From NCBI GenBank assembly GCA_951799425.1, contig OX637401.1, positions 31,793,780 through 31,857,779 of the forward strand: a stretch of 64,000 bases of DNA, in the 5' to 3' direction. The DNA is from Ilex aquifolium. Its lineage: Eukaryota > Streptophyta > Magnoliopsida > Aquifoliales > Aquifoliaceae. Shown one piece after another: positions 22,653-35,800 of the stretch (its first letter is position 1; each line of letters opens with the position of its first letter). The notes beneath the pieces were generated by a model. The model did no database searches. It saw nothing but the letters and a program-made list of their open reading frames with translations, and had not been told where the DNA came from. A program made the translations under genes and the position numbers.

Positions 22653-24060
22653 TAACAAGATGAGAGGATGTGTTTTTTTTTAACTTAAGAGGGAAAATAA
22701 CTCTGCTCCACTCATTGATCAGCGAACAGCTTAGTTGTCTAGCCCACCACCACAACTTTGGACCGTTGCCTATCAAGCCAGGTAGTATCGCTCATTGTCA
22801 ACCCTAAATCTATTCATTTTTTCTTTCTTTCTTTCTCTTTTTTTTTTTTTTTTGGCTTACTATAGACACTTTTTCACTTTTCATCTGTATCAAACTTAAT
22901 TGTTGAGTCTTTAACCGTGAGAATGGTACTTTTAACACTTTGGCTTTAAGCATTTGCTCATCAACCTCTCTAAAGTTCAAATGGGTTTAAAAAGAAAAAG
23001 AAAAAAACGTAACCACACAAAACATTGTTTGTCAATGGCAAGTTAACGTATAAATCAGGCTAAGAACTCCGGCGAATCCATCGGAAAAAACAAGTCACCA
23101 CGATCTACAAGCCACAAACAAGTGATCAGCTATAGCTATGTACAAGAAGGGGTAGAATTCAAAGGGTACAGCCGCAGAAGATGAAGAAATAACAAAGCAT
23201 GGCAACCAAGGCCACAGACTCCGACACAGTAATAACGGTCCACACCACGTTATCAACGATCAAGGAATCGAGCCACCACCACAAGCTATGTGCAGTCCAG
23301 CCCACCGTGAAGTTCGACAAGTCTATTTCAGGCCACCGGAAAATTGAGGATGGTACAGAGAAGTCGAATTGAGGCCACCTGAATGGTGACCAGTACCACC
23401 TTCCACACATTTCTCTATCTGTATGAACTCTTGTTCAATGACTTTATATGGGCATGAATATGAGTTGGGTATGTTGTAATCTTTGTTATGATGTCATCGT
23501 TATTCAAGGTGTTAGAGAACGTTAGGTGTGGATGGAGTGACGAACACCTTGAGTTTTAATCCCGGTTAATCCATGAGATTTCTCCCAAATAGTTGGTGTA
23601 GTGAAATACTCATGTACACTCTACGGTCTGCAATCGAATATTATATAATATGCATGGAATATTTGAGTTATCTTATATTTACTTTGTACTCAGTATTTAA
23701 GTAAATATGAAATCTTAAAGTTAGTTCTCTCATAATCAAATTCATTACACATAATTCTCTCATAAATTAAAAATATACGGCCTTATGTAACGATTTTTCT
23801 ATTTATTTTATTTCTTCTACTTCCATGTTATACCATCAGCCCTTATCCCATAACATAATCAATCACAAATGCATACTTATTCAATTTTAAAATTCTTTGA
23901 CCAAAAGAAAAAGAGAAGACTTCATCAACACTTGTAGTTAACTATATCTTCAAAGACACCCTTGTATATTCTGAAACTTCACTGCAGAGAGTGTCTCTGA
24001 AGATATGGCTAATTACAGGGGTGTGAATGAAATTATTCCAAAGAAAAAAGATCAAGTGGG
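22653..24060. other. Intergenic region, no gene recognised
   Basis: AT-rich sequence with T-runs. A minus-strand frame at 23159-23410 has no recognisable domain. I see no transposon ends here. Confidence 0.4.
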
Positions 24061-24078
24061 CTCTGTTTCAGTTGGACG

Positions 24079-24183
24079 AGCCCAGCCCAAATTTCAATTT
24101 TGAAGTGGCGGCCCAGAAATGCAATGGGCACAGTAACATACATAAGCCCTAACCCTAGATGCCCCTCACACGCGGGTCACGTG
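24079..24183 (+). promoter_or_regulatory. Promoter motifs of the acidic-protein gene: site II, telo-box, G-box
   Basis: GCCCAGCCCAA (about 24080), GGCCCAG (about 24110) and TGGGCAC are site II-like. CCCTAACCCTAG (about 24147) is telo-box-like. A palindromic G-box CACGTG is at 24178-24183. All lie 300-400 bases upstream of the ATG. The regulatory role is inferred. Confidence 0.45.
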
Positions 24184-24486
24184 ACGGTGGACTAACAAGA
24201 ATATAGAGCGCCGCAAACCACCTAATAACACAAGAAACTCGAGTTCACTCATAACAGCCGTCCGATCTTATGACACGTCATCGATCCCTTCAGTTCGTAA
24301 TTCAACGGTCCAGATCAAAGTTCTGCAGCGCTACTGGGACTGAAGCATGAAGCTCCTCTACTCCCTTCCCTCTTTCTCTCTCCTCCCCTGTTTTTCCCCA
24401 GAATTTTCAGGACTATAATTTCGAAATTAATTATCCAAGATATTTTTTTGTTTGTGATTTTTGAATTTCTCGAGAAATTGACAATC

Positions 24487-27370
24487 ATGGAGGAAGAGAG
24501 GGAATTCGAAGAACAGAGCGAAATTAGGTTCGTGAGTGAAGACGAAGTGGACGGTGAGGATGAGGACGATATTGAGGAGATCGACGGTCAAGAGGAAGAG
24601 GATGATGATGACGATGATGAGGACGAGGATGATGAAGAGGATGTAGAGAACGACGAGACGGAGGTTTTGCATAGCTCTGGTGGTCCACCGATTCATTCAG
24701 TAGACGATGATGATGAGGACGACGAGGACGAGGAAGACGATGGTGAGGACGGTGAAGGCGATAGTGATGACGATGACGATGATGATGATGACGACGACGA
24801 AGATGGAGAAGAAGAGGAGGAGGTGATTTTTCTATTACTTAAATTACTTTGTTTTCTGATTATTTCTGGTTTATTTGTTAATTTGGTCATTTAGTTCAGT
24901 TATCACTGTTCTGTCTTGTAATTTTGGCGTGCTCTGCTTGAAACTAATTGTTCAGATCTGATCTTCTGATTTTATGTTTACTTTTGCTATGTTGCTCTGT
25001 TTGTTTTTAAGGATAAGTAATTTCTGAGGTAAGAAAAAAAAAATTCCAAAGTGTAAAATAATAGGTTTTTCTTAGAGCTTATGGATGGAATTTAAAAAAA
25101 TTCCAGCTTTGCAGTTAAATTATTCTCTAATATGATGATTAGAATATGTCTCGTAAAATATGATGAAATTTGTGTCCAAATTGTTCAGATCTGATAATTC
25201 TGCAGATTTTTATTTGAACTGATTGAATCAATTTGATAATACCTTCCCATATTTGCAGCTAAATATTTTTCTGCTCGCTTTGAAGTGTTTGTTTTGTAAA
25301 CTATTGATTGAATCTGTGTTAAAATGTTCAGATCTGGTGATATGAAATTCCTTTCTTTATCATTTTTAGTGTGTAGAAACAAAAAATTAAGTTGCAATCT
25401 TTTTTCCTTACCTCTGTTTTGTTCCAAGGGGAAATTTGTTTCCGAGTGAAGAAATCAATTTCAGGTGGAAAGTAATAGTTGTTTCCCTGATACTGTTCTC
25501 TCTTTGTGACTTAGATCTGTTTTATAGTCAATAACATGTCTGTAGTTACACATATGATGTGGGTAATATGAATGACAGCCATAAAGACCTGGTACCCTAG
25601 AGGATTCATGGATGTAGCATATTAATATTTTCTTCTTGTTATCTACTTTTTCCACAAAAAAAAATTTCCAGGGCCAACTACTTTTCTAGCTTACCCATCC
25701 TTTCCACCATTCTTCCTTGTTAAGTTACGTTTTCATGATTTCTAATCCGATCTTTTTTTTTTTGTTTTCATGTGCTTTATCCATGGCCTTTGTGAAAATT
25801 TTCTATAGTATCCTGTATGGTTTATAGTTTTTCTTAAATTCTGTATGTGCACCTTATTTTTTTCCCTCTATACTTGTGTTCTATAGGCCTGTGACATTTG
25901 TTAGCATCTCAAACATGTGTACTGTGTGTATTATGATGTCATTTTGTGGCTGCACAGTTTTTATCCTTCTTGGTTTTTTTCCCAACACCCATCTAAATTT
26001 ATTATAGTTTAATTATGTCATAGTTCATTAAAAGTATTTATGTACATTTGTTTTTCTATTATACACTTTTCAGCGTTAAAAGACCATGTTTTAAAGGTAC
26101 ATTTAATGTTGTAAACTTCTTATGGCCGAGGAGTAGAGGTATATTGAAAATTATAATTGAAGTAATTTGACTTATTCTCTATGTTGGTTTGCTTGGTCCC
26201 TAGTGGAATTCCCTTGTCTCATGAAGAATTTGGATATCCCATGGAAGTGAAATTGTTCCAAAACTATTTTCGATTGAAGTCCTAAGAGCAGAATGTGACC
26301 TCAAATGTTTAACTTTGGTCTATAGATCATGGAAGACCACCCATATGGAAGTCTTATGTAGTACCTATTTATATTTCCTTTTGTTTTGTGATAAAGAAGA
26401 GAGCTTATATCCCACGTCAAATGATTAGATATCATTTGACTACCCAAGATTGATTTACATGGTGAAGGGGTCACTCCACTCATTGTTGATTGATTTTTAT
26501 TGGATGTTCTAACTAGTATTTTAGCCTCACGTGAGCCCGTGCCCTACACGAGGAAGGATGCAAAGAAAGCTTGTATCCCGAATGAGTAGGCATCACTGAA
26601 GATTGGTTTATATTATCAAGGGGTCGCTCCAATCATTGCCAATTGGTTTTTGGCTTTTTGAGTTGGATGCTACATAGGCGTTATCTTCTTCTAGTGGCTA
26701 GGAATTTTTTTTAACCTGGCTGATTTTGGCTGGTGATTTTAAATGTCGTGTTGGTTTTTAATTATATGAATGAAATTGATAAAAGGGTAGTCAAAAGCAA
26801 GATGCAGCTACTGTTATCAAAGTTTGAGTTTTGACTCATTCTGACATTTCTGGTTTTTATTATGGATATCCATTTAAACATAACTGCATATTTACTATCC
26901 AATGCTAAGACAGAATGTTTGTTGTTGTCGCCGTCATTATACTATTTGAGGTCAACTGAATTTTTTGTTTCCTCGTGGACTATCTGTCAAGGTTTACTTA
27001 TTGAACACTAGGGGCAGATCCATCATTTGGCTTAATTTTTACACCCCCACAAAAGCCTGTATTCTCCTATTTTTCTGTAAATTGCTTTTAATCTGCTCTA
27101 ATTTCTTATCTTTCTGCATTTTCTGATGACATCTGTCTGCAAATTGCTGTGTAGGAGGATGTTGGAACTGATTACCTTGTTCGACCAGTGGGTCGTGCTG
27201 AAGATGAGGAAGATGCTAGTGATTTTGAGCCAGAGGAGAATGGTGAGGATGACAATGATGACGATGCTGGAGGAAAAGTTGAGGCTCCGCCAAAGAGGAA
27301 GAGGTCAGACAAAGGCTCTGATGACGATGATGATGGTGGAGAGGATGATGAGAGACCCTCCAAACGATAG
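24487..27370 (+). CDS. Very acidic, probably nuclear protein of unknown function
   Basis: Two exons, 24487-24822 and 27155-27370, join in phase 0 through GTGATT and a GTGTAG acceptor, giving 183 residues. Residues 1-112 are almost entirely Asp/Glu in long runs. The second exon opens with the more ordinary segment D-Y-L-V-R-P-V-G, continues acidic, then has a basic cluster P-P-K-R-K-R-S that could be a nuclear localisation signal, and ends P-S-K-R. Acidic tails with an NLS are typical of histone chaperones and nucleolar proteins, but I recognise no fold, so this is only an analogy. The intron is 2332 bases; small extra exons in it cannot be excluded. Site II, telo-box and G-box motifs upstream suggest broad expression. 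Confidence 0.7.
24823..27154. other. Long intron of the acidic-protein gene
   Basis: T-rich intron sequence with several short, unrelated open frames. I see no transposon ends and no further exon that I can support. Confidence 0.5.
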
Positions 27371-29897
27371 GGCTGGGCCCTTTTCGGTTTGAAGACTGAC
27401 CATTGATGCATAGGTCAATCTCTCTCTCCCTTTCTTAACTAGATCCATCTACCTCCCTGTAGAAAGAAGGATGGATGCTCCATGTTTGGCTTTCATCCTT
27501 CCTGTATTATCATGGTGGTGCAGTATTACTAGGGTCGTTTTTCTTGGACATGCATAGACATATGGATTCTAAAACATGTCAAAAACTGTTTGGTTTAGGC
27601 TTTGTGTAAGGCACGGAAGTTACAAAAAAGTCTGAACTCTGAACACTTCATCTCTTAGGACAATTGCAGTGTTATTAGTATAGTGTTCTTTTCCTGTTAT
27701 TTCAGTATTATCGGTCTGTTGAATGTTTGTTGGAGCTTTCCTGTTTCTAAGTAATGCTTGTCTCTTTTAACAAATCGTTGTTTGTTGCCTTGAATTATTC
27801 TGATTGTTAATTGGTGGGATTGAGGATGAGTGCAGAGGTAGAGTTTCGTTCCATGGCTGATAATTGGCCAGGTTGGGTATCGATTTGAAGGGTGTAGGCC
27901 CTTAGAATTCTGGCTGATTGGCCATTTCTCTTCTGTAGAGTGTGGTGCTCTAATCTTGGGACACACTGACAATGGGTTCAATTTTTGCTTATATGGGTGG
28001 GTGGGTCTCGGATTAAAAAAAAAAAAGGGAGGGGGGGTTCGTGCATATGGACCAAAAGGTGTTAATGCAGGGAAGGAATCAATGTGTCAGGGAAAGGATA
28101 AGGTGGCAAAATTGGTAGTTCATTCCTTCAATTGAAAGTCAATATGGTGTTTCGTTTGGTGCCATTTCATTTCATATGGCACACGATTTTTAAAGAAATG
28201 TAAACCCATTGCCTTTTTGGTGGAATGAAAATAAAAATAAAAAAAGTGGGGAAAAATGTTTCTCCAAAAAACAAAAAGCATATTCGAATATTCCACAAAG
28301 GTGGCCTTACCAATATTGTTACTTTTGTGGGCCACATGGGTATACAAAACCTCCCCCCCCCCCCCGCCCCCCCCTACCTACCCTTTTGCTTGACGGTCTT
28401 CTCCTTCTCCTGTGATGTGTTGGGCATTTAAATAATACGATTCAAGGTCTCTTATTCTTGTGAAAAAAAAGACTTTAGCAATTCATAAAAACATTTCGCA
28501 TTAGAAAAAAAAAAACAGTCAGTGTAAGTTGGGTTTATCGTTTAACATATCAAGATAATTTCTTTAATTAATTTTATACAATTTTTTGGAAGATTTCATT
28601 TCATCACCCACTTTTACTTGTCCATAGTTTTTCGGGGTAAGTATATTTGATTCATCTTAGAAGACTGACTGACTAGTTTTCTGATTCATTCTTGGACAGG
28701 CTACTGTACCTGAACAATGGAAGGAATGAAACGAGAAGGCATGAAGAAGTGACGACTGAAAAACATTAAAGGGGAAGGCCATGGAAGACTGTCCCCCCTC
28801 CCCCTAAAAAAAAAAAAGATGAAGGGGGGGGGGGGGGGGGGGGGGTTACGATGCTCACATTTGAATGTGGTTGAGCAAGGCTGAGGGAAAAAATGGCAGC
28901 TCACCGGAATGTCCTGTCCACATGTTGCCAAACCTAGCAGCAGCCCCACCAGTCTCTATCTCCATTCGGCTGAATTAATTAATTGTAAGGCCCTCACTTG
29001 TTCAGACCATGAAATTAGAAAGAAAATTAAAAATATATTTTTTTCAGTAGAAAGAATATGTGAATCCATGCAATACTTCCTGGATGAACCACTAGTATTC
29101 GCAAGGCCGTTTTATAGCTTAAACAAAGGAGTAAACATCAACAACAATATCACGTTATCACACAGACGAGACGAACCCAAGTAGATCTTTCCATTGTCCA
29201 TGGTTCGAGAGGTCAGGCCGTAGCGTAATTACTAGATGTAATACCAAAAAAATAACTCAACTAGACCGAATACCCTGTCTTGGAAAATAGCCAAACCTCC
29301 CAGTCTACTGCTCCTTATTGGGACGGATAGAGTTGGATAATTCTTTGTGCAATTTTCTAAGGAAATTATTGGAAAAATAAGATTTTGATTCCCAACACCA
29401 GAAGCAGAGGTGCGGAGCTGTGGAACTGAGGAAATGAGTCAGCCTCACGGCAGCTAAGGTAGGGTGGAATGAGATACACCTGGTGTCCAATTTCCGCCCA
29501 CCCCATGGTTTAGTGGTTGCAGTAGCACTCATTCCAAGCTGCTAGTGAAGTTCTGTCACAAACAGTTCTCTACTATGGAAGACATATCAAAGGTAAATGC
29601 TTGCTAACTTATCGCAATGTATAGTGCAAGTTAAGGCAGGCCTACAAGGAAAATGGACCGCCATCATGATGGTGTCCTGAAAGCTGAGGTTCACCAGTTG
29701 ATTGCTCTGAAGAACAATCTAAATAAAAATTCAACTTTCAAGACTCACATCTAACTATGGAATATTTCTTTACAGAAAGGAGGAAGATGATGGAAAATAG
29801 GTGCTAGGAAACATAAAAACCAATGCCATAAACTGCTTCGTTAGTTCCAAATTTAAACTTGAGATGAGCTAGTCTCGTCTATTTGGAACGTTCTCTC
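27371..29897. other. Spacer between the acidic-protein and importin genes
   Basis: Contains the 3' UTRs of two convergent genes and no gene that I recognise. Homopolymers stand out: C-runs at 28353-28374 (broken by one G) and a G22 run at 28824-28845. Long G or C runs are error-prone in sequencing, so their lengths are uncertain. Confidence 0.45.
28824..28845. repeat. G22 homopolymer
   Basis: An uninterrupted G-run that follows an A-run and a short purine linker. It could form a G-quadruplex. Its true length in the genome is doubtful. Confidence 0.8.
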
Positions 29898-32800
29898 TTA
29901 CTCCTCTTCGTCATAGAAATAGCTCTCGAAAATATTATCAGCCATCTGCAAAATCTCTATACCATATCCATCTAAATTGTTGCCAGTTCTGTCGTTGACT
30001 AGAAGCCTCATAATCTTAGATAACCCTCCACATTGCTCAATCATCGGTGCATAATTATTTGCTTTGGCCCCGTGAAGCTGTTTCTCAGCCTCTCCTACTC
30101 TTAAAATGCACTCCAGGCCCTTCATGCACTCGATTACAAGTATCACATCTTCGCAATCTATAAGATCACAAAGTGGCTTGATGCAACCTTTGCTTACCAA
30201 GTACCTATGCGGGAAAAAAAAAAAAAAATCAAATATTATGATTAGAAGAATTACAAAGATAAAAAAGATCCAAGAAATTATGAAAATTCAAGCCATTGTC
30301 CTAGTCTTCTTTCATTGCCACCCGGAGAAAACAAAAAGCAAATTGTACAAGAAATAGTTCATCTCAACCATGGTTACATAGACTGGATCAGTTATCACAC
30401 CAAGAAAAAGTATAGTTCTGTCTTGTTCAAGTGGCCCAATGGCTCATACTGTCATACCACAGAAAAATTTATAACTGAAATTGAAGAGAAAAAAAGTCAA
30501 ACTCATGCATATTTGTGAAATTGAATGCTCAAAATGCATAAGACATGATATCTAAACAATAATGTTCACGAATAACAACTCTAAAAGCAACCTTCCAAAA
30601 TTTATCTACTTAAAACTGTTTTGGTAAAATTGGAACCAGAATACTGACTGATTCGGTTTGCTTCAATCTAATCATTTAACATTGATCAACATAAAAGCCT
30701 CAAAATGTCAGACGACATTAACAATAAGATTTTCCAAGGTGAGGAACAATTAAATGTTGTTTCTCTCTCTCTCTCTCTCTCTCTCTACACCTCACATCCA
30801 CACAAACTATCAGAAAGAGTGGGACCTGATTTGGTGCAATCCAAGAACTAAGCAGACAAAACAGATTTCCCCCCTCCCCTCCCGTCTTTCCCCTCTTTTC
30901 CAGTAGGCTCATCTATATCATCTTCTCCTGGTCAGCAAAAATGAATCAAATATGACTGATTCAGCCACGAGTGGATACCTCATGCAGACCAGCCTTTCCC
31001 AGGAACTAAAAAATAAACCATACAATTCCAAAGCATCTAATTATGAGAGCACCACACACTTTAGGATAGGTACGTTCACTGAGCCTTGGCCCCAAATGTG
31101 GCAGTCTTCTATGGTTTTAATACAATATTATCTGGAAAACCAACATCAAGTTAATCTGGTTTGGGCAGGTTCAATATAATAGTCCATTTAGTTTTGAGTT
31201 TGAATCGACCAAGGTCAGGTCATGATAAACTCATATCAACAATTTCCACACTTACGCAAACTTTTATTGCCTGTTTGAAAATCTATAGAAGAGGTTCAAG
31301 TCAGCTCCGCCTCACTTCATTAAATTTTTTTTTCTGTTTTGGTCTTGCACCTCATTTCATTATCTGGTTCACAAGAAAATAACAGAACGTGATATGACAG
31401 GAACTTGTTTCTCCCTTTATTACCTCCACGAATTTTAACTAATTCAGGAATAGATGAGTTTGTCGCCACAGGCAAAAATAAAACCTGTAAGTCTCATCAT
31501 CAGCTAACCTGGTTCCCATGTTCAAAACAGCTCCTTAGCCACTTGACAAGGACCCAGAGTGTTCTCTAAGAACTGGAACTCCGGCCAATTGAACCTGGTA
31601 AAAGTCACATAAACTCATGCTTGGCAATGAATGACAGAGTGAAATTTAAGAAAGTTCCAGCCTAAAAACGTCCTTGATTGTCTTCGACCCCCTTCCCCCA
31701 CCCCCAAAACACGAAAGGAGAAAACAGACAGATAAGGTTGGAACCCCCAACCTCCGAACAGCCAATAAAAATGTATTTTAAAACTTTGCCCATGGATAAG
31801 GTGAAACTGACCATTAAGTTTCAAGGCCAAACCCTTCAAGCATAAAGTTATGCTTTTCTATAAAAGATACTTCTATCTGTTAGATGTTCTAACTACTGAG
31901 TTTTGACATGTTATTATGAAATTGACGACAAACATAATGAACAAACAGGATCCACAAGTGACACTTTTGGAATAGTTTATAGAGTTGTCAATTCTGCATT
32001 ATTTATGAAATAATAATAAAAGTGCATATGTTCACGAGTTCATGATGGATAAAAAAATATACCGAATCTGTCCCCTATAACCCCATCGAGCAACATTTGA
32101 AATAGCCCAAGCAACCTTTTCCTTGATTTGAGATTCAGCATGTCCAAGTAAAAATACTAGAGGAGTGATGATGTTGCTCTCAATAACAGCCTGTTACAAA
32201 AGAAAAGAAATTATTTACAACAGAAAAAAATTGGCTTCTGCGAATACCATTACCTTCATAAATATAGCACACTAACTAACAGCAAAAACTGGTAAAACAG
32301 CTATGTTCTTTTATGGGGCAAAGGAAAAGGGGGAGAGAAATTAGCAGAGGCTTGATCGTTATGTTCTGGATGTTGCTTGGGATTGAATTTGTTTCCTCAG
32401 AATGGGTTTTCCGGACTTCTTAAATTTGGTGTGCATGTACTAGGGTTTCATGATTATCTTTGATGCATGTGGGACTGCAATTTTCATGCCAAACTTTTTC
32501 TTTTGACCAGCCTATGAGATGCACTGGAGCATTTAATTTCAATGTCCATCCATGATACAAGCTGGTGCATGTTACCTATTTGGTCTTATGTCAGGTTGTC
32601 CACACTCTTTGGCTTTGAGATGAGCCCGGAAGAGGATGGTTTCCTATTGGGCTTGATTTCTCATGTTGAATTTTCAGTGCCCAGAGAATTGTGGGTGTTG
32701 AGCTTGAGCACTATGGATGAAATTTAAAGAGATCAGTTGGGTTTCTATTTCCCGGTTGTGCTGAGAATTGTACTTGAACTAGCTCTTAATTTGAGTTGCT

Positions 32801-35800
32801 TCAAGAACTTGTGAATTATCATATGGGATCAAGCATTTGGTGTGTTAAGGAATCCGTTGAAAGTCTTGAAGAATCTAAACCTAAAAATTGTTTAAACTTG
32901 ATTGAGATTTCTAATACCTGAAGCTCATTACTTATGCCCCATTCCCCAACCACGGCTCTGGTAGCGGCAAGATGGGTGTTGAGCTAGAAATGGGAGGTGA
33001 GAACTTCAAACTCCTCCTATAATAGTGATCACAGTCCTTGGTGGAGAAGGTGGGTGTAGTCCACGTGCCAAGGAGAAGAGTGAGGTGGGAACACTAGGAG
33101 GCATGGTTCAAGGTCGCGGTATCGATCATTGACTCAAAGGGCTCTAAGACAAATCTGTTGCGGCGTTACGGCGCAGTATTGAGCGATATGACCTAAAAAA
33201 AAAGGTTAAACATGACAAGAGATTCAAATCATATTGCAGCGTCGCAAAATCGAATCGACCGAGTCGGACGAGACTCAAGATTTATACATAACGTGTAATG
33301 GTATCGACTCGAAATGTTGACTCGTATCGATATCGGCCTATACTTTGAACTATGCTGGAGGAAACCAAGGAAGTGGAAGCCAGCTTACTGGCTGCTAAGA
33401 ATCTGTTTTGGATGGAGTTAGTGTAATTGGTTGAACTCGAACTGTGTGCAGAAGGCATTGGACAGGATCGAGGTGAACATATAACTAGATTTAAGCTAGC
33501 AAGATTTAGGGAACGCAACAATTGTAGCAGTAGTTGGTGGTGAAGGGCTTAACCTATTGTCCATAAAGAGATTATGGCACCAAAACTTGAGCAACCACTT
33601 CGAACACACCACTCTCATGTTCTGATCCAAGTTCCAACAGTGAGTAATTTGACACAGACACGATTCAAGTCAAAGATTTGAGTCAAATAATTTCAAATGA
33701 ATTGGTAGATTTGGTGCTTCATTGAGTATTTCCTAACTTGGCACAACAAAATTCTTCAATGAGTTGGCAAATCACTCCAATCCGACCGAATCCATCTTGG
33801 AACCAGATCTCTTAAGGGGTCTTGTGGATTTTAAGACTATGTTTTCCCCAAAACTTGTTAATTATCTAATGGATAAGTGATTCTTTGCCTTTCGGAATGT
33901 GAGTGGACTTTTATCTATGTTCATAGCCCCTAGGATGTGATAGTTAATTTTGTTTCGTAGACTCGGAGAGTCACACGCTAAGCAAGTCTCTTTGAGATTG
34001 TTTTGTGTGGTCCTTTGGGGCATGCCTGAGCTTCATTGTATATACTACTTTTTAATCAAAGAACTACTTTTTTCAAATTTGTAAAACAACAAGGTTTTTC
34101 AAATTTGTAAGAGGGTAAAACTGGGAACCATTTTCAAACCCCAAAATTAGTTTACTAAATTTCAACTTTGATAAATACTTGAGTTTTAGTGTAGAGGAGG
34201 TCTACAGAAGTACAAAGTACTACAGATCTTAGAGTTACCCAACCTAAAATCAATTGACATTGGCTTGAGTAAACCAACTTTAGTGGACTCTAATCTCTCG
34301 ATCTAGGATGCAACTTTTCACACCCTCCCTCCACAAGTGACCGAACTCGCACGTTTGCTAACAAGCTAAACGAAAACAATACATAGGAGAATTCAAATGG
34401 GTGGGAAATTGAACCCATTAACCAAACAAGAGGAATCAAAACAAGGAGACTAACGGATTGGGAAATTCAAATGGGCCCAGACTTGGCGCACCAATCACCT
34501 AAGGGAGGCATTCAATCCAAAACTAATAGGGGATGGTTGGAGAATCCACTCAATTTCGATGTGGGATGCAAGTTGTCCTCACAATAGACACCTAGATTAA
34601 TAGCTTATAAAGTAAATCACATATTCCCTCTATTCCATCATTTGGGACCCTTTTGGGAAGTCGAACTTTTTAAGGAATGCGTTTAAACAATGGTGGAAAA
34701 TATCCAATTTCCAACATAACACCTCTTTTAAAGTTGAAATTTCACTTGTTGAAAGTTATCACGATATTGAAAGGAAGGTATATTAGGAATGTTGTATCAA
34801 AAGTACTTTGACTCCTCAGACTTGACTTTAATTTTGGAGTGTACCAAAAGGAAAGATAGCCTATAACATTAAGATGGAGGGAGTACAACTTTCCACAACA
34901 AGAGAAGATTTGAAAAACTATATGGGTCCATTCTAACCACGATCAGGATCAATGCAGACACAACATATTGTAGTTTCGAAATATAGTCAAGAAATTGAGA
35001 AGTACAAAATCTATCATTGCCATGAATCCAGAAGACGACGACTCTGGCTTTACCGTACATGCTGCTATTTCAACAAACAAGAGAAAGTGGTTTACTAATG
35101 GGAATGTGAAAACCCTAGGAAATCTCCATCTGAAAGCAACAAGGGTGATTTGGTACATAAGCTACCAAATATTTGCTTTGAAGCTCAGGAAACTCCATTA
35201 AGGAGAATCAAAATCAAAATTACAAGTCACATGTGCATCCAGACAAAATGGATGCCTGGTGGCATGGTTTCGCAGGCATTAAAAGACCCATATCGTTCAT
35301 TCATAGTGGTCTCCGGCATCATCATCTTTATTGGGAACCATAGCCTTGAAATATGAGGAGAAAGCACAGGTATCTTCATCCAGTGGCTAAATCACTATTC
35401 AAACTGATTTTCACTGCTCCAGGACATGTTTGAAATGGGTACTTTACAATGGCCTTCGGTCAAAATCATCATACACCCACTTTAGTGTCTGAGATTCAAC
35501 TCTTAATATTTTACTACCTCTTTTTTGGGCTTGGGGAAAGGGGAGGAAGCAGGGATTGTTCCACTATGCTCAAACCCCACCGTTTGAAGTGATATAAAGA
35601 TAAAAGTTTCAGAATGGTGCAGAATAAAAAAAATCTAATCATTTTGTCAAAGTTCACAGAAACAAAATATTCCATCACTTAATAGCAGTTACATAACTTG
35701 TGCACGACAGCAGTGTAAGGACAGCAGATGTGCACCGAATGAAATGACTGTAGAATAATTGCTGGGTAGCATAGAAAATGCACGGATGATGTCATAGATG

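Noticed and set aside
23159..23410. 83-residue Trp-rich minus-strand frame
   Set aside because: No domain, no homologue that I recognise and no splice or promoter context.
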